From contig OZ257136.1 in assembly GCA_965278995.1 (NCBI GenBank), positions 1,922,001-1,986,000 on the forward strand: DNA of 64,000 nt. The letters run 5' to 3'. This document shows positions 1 through 6,533 of this stretch, piece after piece. The notes beneath the pieces were generated by a model. That model was not told the DNA's origin. It was given only the letters and a program-made list of their open reading frames with translations, and did not search any database. The position numbers were made by a program, and so were the translations under genes. The stretch's first letter is position 1; each line of letters starts with the position of its first letter. The DNA is from JADJYF01 sp965278995 (GTDB taxonomy: Bacteria; Pseudomonadota; Gammaproteobacteria; Ga0077536).

Positions 1-407
1 GCGACCAGCTCGGTCACGCGCTCGCTGCTGCTGGACGCGATACGCAACGTTCTGGGGCGTGCGCCCAGTGCGACGGCGAAACCGGCGGTAGCGGTGTCGG
101 CCGCAGCAACCAGCGCCGCCTGGGTCTCGAGTCGCACGCGGGCGCGGGCGTCGAGCAGCGCGCGGCCAGCGGCCGTCAAGGTCGCGCCGCTGCCGCGCTT
201 GAGGTTTACCAGCGGCGCCCGCAGGCGTTCCTCCCAGCTGCGCATCAAGCCCCAGGCATGGCGGTAGGAGACGCCGGTTGCGTGCGCTGCGAAATTGAGA
301 TGCCCGCCACGCTCAACTGCTTCGAGCAGCTCGAACAAGACCGGCTCGATCACGACCACACTGTCGCCCTCGACCACCCGCCAACCCAATTCGAGTGCGA
401 TTTTCAT
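1..407 (-). CDS. ModE-like winged-helix regulator, N-terminal part (runs off the window)
   Basis: The ATG lies on the minus strand at 407-405, and about 135 codons are visible before the window edge. The first ~70 residues match the winged-helix domain of ModE/LysR-type molybdate regulators. A recognition helix region reads AATGVSYRHAWGLMRSW, followed by a wing containing RGSGATLTAAGRALL. From about residue 120 a new segment begins (RTLRIASSSSERVTEL), which looks like the start of a periplasmic-binding-protein-like sensor domain rather than a Mop domain. That is the layout of COG1910-type regulators. It is divergent to a TonB receptor and near a TupA-like binding protein, so tungstate or molybdate sensing is a reasonable inference. 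The C-terminal effector domain is outside the window. Confidence 0.75.
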   Translation of the reverse strand, partial: MKIALELGWRVVEGDSVVVIEPVLFELLEAVERGGHLNFAAHATGVSYRHAWGLMRSWEERLRAPLVNLKRGSGATLTAAGRALLDARARVRLETQAALVAAADTATAGFAVALGARPRTLRIASSSSERVTELV

Positions 408-411
408 GTCC

Positions 412-434
412 TGTCGGTATCGCCTGTCGTTATC
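412..434. promoter_or_regulatory. Tandem 10-bp direct repeat in the divergent regulator/receptor intergenic region
   Basis: TGTCGGTATC at 412-421 and TGTCGTTATC at 425-434 match at 9 of 10 positions and are spaced 13 bp start to start. They sit immediately upstream of the ModE-like regulator start and upstream of the receptor gene. Each repeat contains CGNTAT, which resembles the half-site of known ModE operators (CGTTATATA), although ModE sites are usually inverted. An operator role for the divergent pair is inferred. Confidence 0.35.
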
Positions 435-519
435 AGCCCGGTGACAACGCCGCGGCCAGCCGCTCCACCCCACTGTTCGCACACTTTGCTCATGACCTGC
501 AACTGACCCTGCTGGGGGA

Positions 520-534
520 CCGGGTTGCACCCGG
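520..534. promoter_or_regulatory. Small inverted repeat in the leader of the TonB receptor gene
   Basis: CCGGGT-TGC-ACCCGG forms a perfect 6-bp stem with a 3-base loop, 25 bases before the receptor ATG. No U-run follows it, so it is more likely a leader hairpin or operator than a terminator. No riboswitch consensus was recognised around it. Confidence 0.3.
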
Positions 535-559
535 CTTGCCTTACGGAATATGTTTCGGT

Positions 560-3433
560 ATGCCTATCTTATGCCACCGCAGGGCCCGACATACACTCGC
601 CGGATATGTCCCGGCTTGGGTATCTGGCGTGCTGCTGGGGGCCTGCCTGGTGGCGGCGACTCCAATCGCGGCGACGCCCATCAGCCGCGGCGAACAGCTG
701 CAGGAAATCATCATCACCGGGCAGCAGCCGGCCGTCGAGCGTATCGGCACGGTTTATCAACTCGAGCGGAGCGACTTCGAGGCGCGCGGCGCGCGCACGC
801 TGGATGAAGCAATCGAACTGCTGCCTGGTGTGAACGTCCGTACCGGCGGCCAGGGCAGCCCGCGCATCGATGTCCGCGGCTATCGAACGCGCCACGTCAA
901 GCTGCTGTTGAACGGTGTGCCTTTCGGCGACACCTTCGATGGCCAGTTCGACCCGACGCTCATTCCGACCGAGAACATCGCCCGTATCAAGATGACGACG
1001 GGCGCGAGTTCCACGCTCTATGGCGATGGCGCGCTCGGTGCTGTGATCAACGTCATCACGCGACAAGGTGGCAACGGGCAGTCGGCTTCCTCACGCGCCG
1101 AGTATGGCAGCGGCGATCACTATCGGGTGAATGGCAGCTATTCCTGGGGCGATCAACGGAGCGCGGTGTTTGCGGCTGGCGGCCGCCAGTCGCGCCGCGG
1201 ATTTCCGCTCGCCGACAGCTTCACGTCAACCAGCCTGGAGCGCGACGGACTGCGTAACAACAGCGATCGCGAACGCAACAATGCCTACTTCAATGCCTAT
1301 CGCGAATTGACGCCGACGGTGGATTTCGGTGCGACGTTCACCTACGCCGAAGGCGGCTATGGTGCACCCGGCTCGGTCGTCGACGACGATGCCGATCCGT
1401 TCGCTAATCGACCGCGCTGGCAGCGTGTCGACGATCAGGAATCGTTGTCTGCGCAGCTTACGCTGGCCTGGGATCCGGAAGGCCCGTGGTCGGATCGCGC
1501 TTGGGCTTATCTGAATAGGCTTGACGATAACGTCAATCGTTACTCCGATCCATTCTCGCGCACCCTGGCGGATGTGAGCTTTCGCGGGACGTTTACCGAC
1601 GACGCCCATTCGCGTGTCTACGGCGTTCACAATGAACTGCGCTACGACCACGCTTTTGGTGGCGCCGTCACCATCATGGTCGACCGTCGCCAGGAACATT
1701 TCGTGCAGGATTGTCTGACGCGTGATATTCCTCTGGTGCCGCCGACGCCGGCACCGACGCCGACACCTAGTACACCGGCCGTCACGCTTGCCACGGCAAC
1801 CAGCGCGACGTTGAATTTCAATTATCTGTCGACAAACAATTTCAGTGCGACGAATTCAAGTGGTGCGAATCAAACGATCGCTGCGCTGAATCTCGTCAAC
1901 AACGCCGGCGGCGGCGTCGACTTCAGCCTGCAAAGTCTGGCTGCAGGCAATTTCTTCGTTGCCGGAGGTTCCGGTCCGCCGGTGCCGGATACCTACATTT
2001 CACGGCTGTATTTCCTGCCCGATGCCACGGTCGACATCAGCGACTGGAGTTTCGTCAACAATCCTGCCACGCAGGCTTCGACCGGCGGTGCCGTGAACTT
2101 CTTCCCGCCTGGCGGCGGCGACATCATCAACAACTACGGCTTTCGTGGCCGCGTCGGCTGGCAACGACCTGGCGGCGGCGGTGGGGGCGCTGATCCGCTG
2201 TTTGACGGTGAGACGGCCTTGTGGAGCATCACCAATACCAGCATTGCCGAACTGCTCGGTTTTCAGGCCCAGAGCACCGGCGGGCGACCCAACGCATTCG
2301 CCGCAATCGAATTGCGGCAGGTCGACACCAGTGGCTTCTGGGGCGCCTCGGAACCGCCGACCGGCGGGCCCGGCGGACTCGCTGTCTTTCTCGTCGCACC
2401 GACGTCGTCGACGACGCTGACTGGACCATCCGCGCCGCCTGTTGTCGTCGCGCCGCCATCGCCATCGACCCCGGGCAGCGGCGCACCTATCGTCAATGTT
2501 CCACCGGCGGGCAACGCCTGCGGCAGCGGTGGCGATGGCTCGGGCGGCGGCACACCGACGCGCTACGACGTCGTCAGATTTGCGCTGCGGCCATTTTCGC
2601 AGGACCGCACTCTCGACGTAGCCACAACCGCTGTTGAAACCAGCTTCCAGCCGTGGCCCGAACTCGATGTCGTCATCGGCTACGCGCGCCATTGGCTGAC
2701 ACGGGACGACAACACGGATGCGTCGGACTACAGCTATTCGACCGGCCTGAGCTATCCGCTGCGTGCCGACCTTCGTCTGCGTGGCGGTGCCGGCCGCAAG
2801 GTCCGCATGCCATCAGTGCAACAACTCTACGACACTATCTCCGGCGACCCTTCGCTCACCGCGGAGACGTCGATGACGTATGAAACCGGGTTTGATTACA
2901 GCGGAATCGACTGGCTGGCGGTGGGCCTGAGCGTGTTCCGCAGCGATGTACGCAACTTCATCGACCGCGATCCGCTGACCGAGACTTTCGCCAATAATCA
3001 GCGCTATCGTTTTCAAGGCGCAGAACTGACCGCGCAAAGCAGGTTCAGCGAACAGACCCGTATCGAGGGTTCGTACTCCTATCTCGATGCATCGGACCAT
3101 GGCGAATCCAGTGCGCGTGACGAACTGCAATATCGTCCTAAACACAAACTGGTCGTGCAGACCACGCATCGACTGCCGGGCGGCGCGGCGCTGACCGCGG
3201 CCGCTCAGCACGTCAGCGGCGAATTTTATTTTGCCCGCCAGGGCGAACCACAAACGCGCTCGCTGAACGCCTACACGCTGGTCAACCTGCGCCTGGCGCA
3301 AACCGTCAGCGCGTGCCGCTGCACGCTGTATGCCGGTGCCGACAATCTGTTCGATGAGAACTACGAAGAAGCCGTTGGCCTGCCGCAAAGCGGGCGTTTT
3401 CTCTACGGCGGGGTCGAATTCACCTTGTTCTGA
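560..3433 (+). CDS. TonB-dependent outer-membrane receptor with a large inserted domain
   Basis: The protein has 957 residues. The chosen ATG gives a signal peptide (hydrophobic ~17-40); an in-frame upstream extension to 395 lacks signal character and was rejected. A TonB-box-like stretch (EQLQEIIITG) precedes a plug domain (~60-165) with typical motifs such as VDVRGYR-like IDVRGYRTRH, GASSTLYGDGALGAVINVIT. The barrel ends with GGVEFTLF, a terminal aromatic residue as expected. Between Cys385 and Cys654 lies an insert of about 270 residues with Pro/Thr- and Gly-rich linkers at both ends. Its core has TYISRLYFLPD, VNFFPPGG and ALWSITNTSIAELLGF, which resembles soluble PEP-CTERM-type surface proteins rather than barrel strands. 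The substrate is inferred, not shown: the neighbouring TupA-like protein and ModE-like regulator suggest tungstate, molybdate or a chelate of them. Confidence 0.88.
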   Translation: MPILCHRRARHTLAGYVPAWVSGVLLGACLVAATPIAATPISRGEQLQEIIITGQQPAVERIGTVYQLERSDFEARGARTLDEAIELLPGVNVRTGGQGSPRIDVRGYRTRHVKLLLNGVPFGDTFDGQFDPTLIPTENIARIKMTTGASSTLYGDGALGAVINVITRQGGNGQSASSRAEYGSGDHYRVNGSYSWGDQRSAVFAAGGRQSRRGFPLADSFTSTSLERDGLRNNSDRERNNAYFNAYRELTPTVDFGATFTYAEGGYGAPGSVVDDDADPFANRPRWQRVDDQESLSAQLTLAWDPEGPWSDRAWAYLNRLDDNVNRYSDPFSRTLADVSFRGTFTDDAHSRVYGVHNELRYDHAFGGAVTIMVDRRQEHFVQDCLTRDIPLVPPTPAPTPTPSTPAVTLATATSATLNFNYLSTNNFSATNSSGANQTIAALNLVNNAGGGVDFSLQSLAAGNFFVAGGSGPPVPDTYISRLYFLPDATVDISDWSFVNNPATQASTGGAVNFFPPGGGDIINNYGFRGRVGWQRPGGGGGGADPLFDGETALWSITNTSIAELLGFQAQSTGGRPNAFAAIELRQVDTSGFWGASEPPTGGPGGLAVFLVAPTSSTTLTGPSAPPVVVAPPSPSTPGSGAPIVNVPPAGNACGSGGDGSGGGTPTRYDVVRFALRPFSQDRTLDVATTAVETSFQPWPELDVVIGYARHWLTRDDNTDASDYSYSTGLSYPLRADLRLRGGAGRKVRMPSVQQLYDTISGDPSLTAETSMTYETGFDYSGIDWLAVGLSVFRSDVRNFIDRDPLTETFANNQRYRFQGAELTAQSRFSEQTRIEGSYSYLDASDHGESSARDELQYRPKHKLVVQTTHRLPGGAALTAAAQHVSGEFYFARQGEPQTRSLNAYTLVNLRLAQTVSACRCTLYAGADNLFDENYEEAVGLPQSGRFLYGGVEFTLF

Positions 3434-3572
3434 TGCCGCCGCGACGCCACTCACCGTTACACAGGATATTCGTGAATATGAACGGATTTACCTATTTGAG
3501 GGCAGGCTCCTTGCGTGCCAATCTCGCGCGGGCAGGTGCGCCCGAACGCGGGCCAGGGAGTCTGGTCGAGGC

Positions 3573-3584
3573 GTGGCGCGCCAC
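3573..3584. repeat. Perfect 12-bp palindrome upstream of the PEP-CTERM gene
   Basis: GTGGCGCGCCAC reads identically on both strands and lies in the 209-base gap between the receptor gene and the PEP-CTERM gene. It could be an operator or a short cruciform. Its GC-rich composition means that chance occurrence is possible. Confidence 0.3.
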
Positions 3585-3642
3585 CCTGCACCATTACGCC
3601 CAGAAAAAAATATTAGCGCTGGACCCCGGAGTAACCACGAAA

Positions 3643-4242
3643 ATGAATCTTCTCGCACCTTCCGCCCTCATCCTGGGGCTCAGTGTCACCTTCAGCAGCG
3701 CCACGCTCGCGGCAACCATCACCGTGACATTCGACGAAGCGGACATCAACGCCAATGACACGTTGACCGCCCAGTACCAGCCGCTTGGTCTCATCTTCAG
3801 TAGCGGCGGCACGCTCGCCAAAGTGAAATCACCATCGAGTTTCGGCCAACCATTCGCTGCTGACGGTAACGTGCTGCATTTCGATGAAAAACCGGTTCAT
3901 GTGTGGCTCTCTATTATCAGCAGCATTACCGGCGGCCCGGCCAGCGCCATCTCGTTTGATTTCCGTCGTCCTGCCAGTGCGGGAACGATTAATATTGCAC
4001 TTCTCGATGCTCACAGTAATCTGGTGCACGATTTCCAAAATATCCTGTGGACCGGACCGGACTGGCAGGTGTTCGATTACGACGGCAGTTTCGGTAACTT
4101 CAGTTCCGTACTGTTCTACGCATCCGACAAGTTCGTCATCGACAATCTCAGCGTAACGACTGTCCCGCTGCCGGCCTCCGTCCTGCTGCTGGCGGCAGCG
4201 CTGCCATTGGTGCGTCGCAAGCGGGAATGCAGCCTAACCTGA
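3643..4242 (+). CDS. PEP-CTERM-type secreted protein (VPLPAS variant)
   Basis: The protein has 199 residues. The ATG was chosen because it starts a clear signal peptide (APSALILGLSVTFSSATLAA) after a purine-rich stretch, CGGAGTAACCACG. An in-frame upstream extension to 3433 has no signal peptide. The body (ITVTFDEADINANDTL, ISFDFRRPASAGTINI) is a beta-rich extracellular domain of the type common in PEP-CTERM proteins. The C-terminus has the sorting signal: VPLPAS, a hydrophobic segment (VLLLAAALPL), then the basic tail VRRKRE. Exosortase-family enzymes process such tails; none is encoded in this window. It lies between a TonB receptor and the TiaS-like gene on the same strand. The function is unknown. 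Confidence 0.85.
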   Translation: MNLLAPSALILGLSVTFSSATLAATITVTFDEADINANDTLTAQYQPLGLIFSSGGTLAKVKSPSSFGQPFAADGNVLHFDEKPVHVWLSIISSITGGPASAISFDFRRPASAGTINIALLDAHSNLVHDFQNILWTGPDWQVFDYDGSFGNFSSVLFYASDKFVIDNLSVTTVPLPASVLLLAAALPLVRRKRECSLT

Positions 4243-4325
4243 CCAGTTGGCCCGGGTCGGTTCCCTGAGGGCGGTGTTTCGATGACAATTGCGAACAGTG
4301 AGAGAATCGGATTGCGACGCCAGCC

Positions 4326-5084
4326 ATGAGCACTGCCAGTGACATCACTCTGCTGATCGGCATCGATGACACCGACAATCTAGAGACCCGGGGCACGGGT
4401 TTCCGTGCGCGCCAGCTGGCAAGTGGTCTGCAGGCCAGCGCACTGGCGACCACGCACGGCATCACGCGCCATCAGCTGCTGGTCGATCCTCGCATTCCGT
4501 ATACCTCGCACAACAGTTCGGCTTGCCTGCGCGTCACCCCGCGCGGTCAACTCGAGGCCATCCGCGAATTCTGCCGCGAGTATCTGCTCAGCCAGTCGGC
4601 GACCGGCGCTGATGCCGGTCTGTGCCTGGCCCCGCTTGCCGCTGCGCGCACCGTGATCGCTTTCGGTCTGACCGCGCAGACGCAGGTCCTCGACCAGGAT
4701 CTCGCGCGCGAGACTGCGAGTGCCGCCGATATCTATCTCGAAGGGCTGACCGGCACGCGTGGCGGTATCATCGGCGCACTGGCCGGCGTTGGCCTGCATG
4801 CGCACGGTAACGATGGACGTTACATCTGGGTTCGCCGTATCCGCGAACTCGACGACTGCTGCATGACCATCCGCGACCTGGTCGAGACCACTGGCATCGA
4901 GCGCGTGGTCGTGCTCGATGGTCCGGATATCACCGCGCAGGACCACTTGCGAGTTGCGCTCGGGCGCTGGGCGCGGCCGATACGCATTGACGGTCATGCG
5001 GTTCTACTCGTCGAAAGGAGCACTGATGAATCGGCCGATTACGTCGTCGCTGACAAGCAACGCATCAAAGACTTCCAGGCCTGA
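4326..5084 (+). CDS. TiaS-like protein with DDTD motif, function unknown in bacteria
   Basis: The protein has 252 residues. The N-terminus contains IGIDDTDNLETRGTGFRARQL (Asp14, Asp15, Thr16, Asp17), which resembles the DDT[DN] motif of the archaeal tRNA-Ile2 agmatinylcytidine synthetase family (COG1571). The zinc-ribbon and OB-fold regions of full-length TiaS are absent, so a tRNA-modifying role is not supported. GGIIGALAGVGLHAHGNDGRYIW in the middle may be a second conserved block. Its 3' end overlaps the next gene by 59 bases, which suggests translational coupling to the membrane protein and TupA-like genes. A role linked to the oxyanion locus, perhaps nucleotide- or phosphate-dependent, is only inferred from position. 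Confidence 0.65.
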   Translation: MSTASDITLLIGIDDTDNLETRGTGFRARQLASGLQASALATTHGITRHQLLVDPRIPYTSHNSSACLRVTPRGQLEAIREFCREYLLSQSATGADAGLCLAPLAAARTVIAFGLTAQTQVLDQDLARETASAADIYLEGLTGTRGGIIGALAGVGLHAHGNDGRYIWVRRIRELDDCCMTIRDLVETTGIERVVVLDGPDITAQDHLRVALGRWARPIRIDGHAVLLVERSTDESADYVVADKQRIKDFQA

Positions 5085-5616
5085 AGCCTGGATCGATCGG
5101 GGCGCCGCGCATTACGCGGCGCTGCTCGGTATCGGCGTCATCCTGGCCGGTATCCATCAAGCCTGGAATCTGAAACTCGGTTTGCCCGGGCATTACGGCC
5201 TGATCTGGATGGCCGGTATCGTTGCCTCCCGACACTGGTCGCAGGCGACCTGGGCGGCAACGCTGTGCGCCGTCGGCTACATTGCCGGCACGGCAGGGTT
5301 CACGGGGTTTGCTCAGCACGGGCTGACACAGGCGCCGGCTTATGCCATCAGCACGATTGTCCTCGATGGGCTGTGGCGTGTATGTGGGCCGCGATTCGCG
5401 CGCACACCGGTAGCGGCGCTGGCCGGTGGCCTGGCGTTTCTCATGAAGCCGCTGGTGATGCTCGCGCTGGCGTCGTTCGCCGGCCTCACGATCGGCTCAC
5501 TGCGCCACGGCAACCTGTTTCCGTTGGTGACGCATTTCGCTTTCGGACTGACCGGCGCCGTGCTCGGTACCCTGGCCTGGCGCGCAGCGCATCCGGACAC
5601 CGCCGCCGCCGGGTAA
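5026..5616 (+). CDS. Polytopic membrane protein, possible transporter component of the TupA locus
   Basis: The protein has 196 residues. The ATG is preceded at 5013-5020 by GAAAGGAG, a strong Shine-Dalgarno site, which decides the start even though it lies inside the preceding gene. I count about five hydrophobic segments, including AALLGIGVILAGI, YGLIWMAGIVAS, ATWAATLCAVGYIAG, LVMLALASFAGLTIG and FAFGLTGAVLGTLAW. The size and layout resemble S-components of energy-coupling-factor transporters or CbiM-like subunits, but I do not recognise a specific family. It lies only 8 bases before tupA. No TupB permease or TupC ATPase is present in the window, so this protein may be the membrane partner of the binding protein. 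Confidence 0.6.
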   Translation: MNRPITSSLTSNASKTSRPEAWIDRGAAHYAALLGIGVILAGIHQAWNLKLGLPGHYGLIWMAGIVASRHWSQATWAATLCAVGYIAGTAGFTGFAQHGLTQAPAYAISTIVLDGLWRVCGPRFARTPVAALAGGLAFLMKPLVMLALASFAGLTIGSLRHGNLFPLVTHFAFGLTGAVLGTLAWRAAHPDTAAAG

Positions 5617-5624
5617 GCGCGTCG

Positions 5625-6521
5625 ATGTCGCCGCTGCGCCAGGTGACAAACGAGAGGCGCTCTCGGCAATGCTGGCGGCGCGTGCCGCTGCTTGCCGTTA
5701 TCGTCGCCCTGCTCCAGCTGCCGGCAGCGCGCGCCGAGACGCTGCCTTTCATCACCGTACAGTCGACCACTTCGACCGCGAGCACCGGGCTGTTCGACGA
5801 TCTGCTGCCACGTGTCCGCGCGGCACTCCACCTCGACATACGTGTCATTGCCGTTGGCACCGGTCAGGCGCTGAAGAACGCCGCTGACGGCAACGCCGAC
5901 GTCGTGCTCGTACACGCACCGGCGGCCGAGGCAGAATTCATCGCCGCAGGACATGGGGTCGAACGACTACCACTGATGTACAACCAGTTCGTCATCGTCG
6001 GGCCCGCGCACGACCCCGCCGGTGTCAGCCGTGCCAACAGCGCCCGCGACGCGTTCTCGCACATTGCCACACATCACGCAACGTTTGTATCTCGTGGTGA
6101 CTTGAGTGGCACACACATGCGCGAAATGGAGCTGTGGCGGGCTGCCGGTGTCACTGTCACGCCCGCGCACGATCTCTGGTATCGCGACAGCGGCAGTGCC
6201 ATGGATCGCGCGCTCGCGGTGGCTGTCGAACTGGATGCCTACACGCTCGCCGACCGCGCGAGCTGGCTCGCGTTCACCCGACGTCGCAATCATCGTCAGC
6301 TTTATGCCGGCGACCCTGCGTTGTTCAATCAGTACAGCTTGATTCTGGTCAATCCGAGCCGACATCCGGCGGTCAAGGCGGCGGCAGGGCGGGCTTTCAT
6401 CGACTGGCTGCGCGGGGCTGACGGTCAGGCTGCCATCGCGGCTTTCCGGGTGGCTGGCGAGCCGGTGTTTTTTCCGAATGCGCAATGCACGCCAGGCACT
6501 GCCGGCCACTGCGCGCCGTGA
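5625..6521 (+). CDS. tupA: Tungstate/molybdate-type ABC transporter substrate-binding protein
   Basis: The protein has 298 residues. An N-terminal hydrophobic segment (VPLLAVIVALLQLPAARA) is a signal peptide. The mature part begins with LPFITVQSTTSTASTGLFDD, the Thr/Ser-rich oxyanion loop typical of TupA and related COG2998 proteins. VIAVGTGQALKNAADGNADV, YNQFVIVGPAHDPAG and FVSRGDLSGTHMREMELW follow in the family order. TupA proteins bind tungstate with very high affinity in the periplasm; molybdate specificity cannot be excluded from sequence. It is the last gene of a same-strand run with the membrane protein, TiaS-like, PEP-CTERM and receptor genes. It has no adjacent tupB or tupC, which is odd for the family. 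Confidence 0.85.
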   Translation: MSPLRQVTNERRSRQCWRRVPLLAVIVALLQLPAARAETLPFITVQSTTSTASTGLFDDLLPRVRAALHLDIRVIAVGTGQALKNAADGNADVVLVHAPAAEAEFIAAGHGVERLPLMYNQFVIVGPAHDPAGVSRANSARDAFSHIATHHATFVSRGDLSGTHMREMELWRAAGVTVTPAHDLWYRDSGSAMDRALAVAVELDAYTLADRASWLAFTRRRNHRQLYAGDPALFNQYSLILVNPSRHPAVKAAAGRAFIDWLRGADGQAAIAAFRVAGEPVFFPNAQCTPGTAGHCAP

Positions 6522-6533
6522 TCGCTTCGATCA
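6519..6533. terminator. Short hairpin between convergent tupA and glycosyltransferase genes
   Basis: TGATCG-CTT-CGATCA forms a 6-bp stem at the convergent junction and is followed on the plus strand by AGGTCTTT. It is placed where a bidirectional terminator would be expected, but the stem is short and the T-run is weak. Confidence 0.35.

Noticed and set aside
395..559. Upstream in-frame extension of the TonB receptor gene
   Set aside because: It overlaps the regulator start and repeats and would bury the signal peptide; the ATG at 560 gives a proper signal peptide.
2000..2692. Long open frame antisense to the receptor insert
   Set aside because: It is a GC-skew shadow of the receptor gene, with Arg/Ala-rich composition and no family features.
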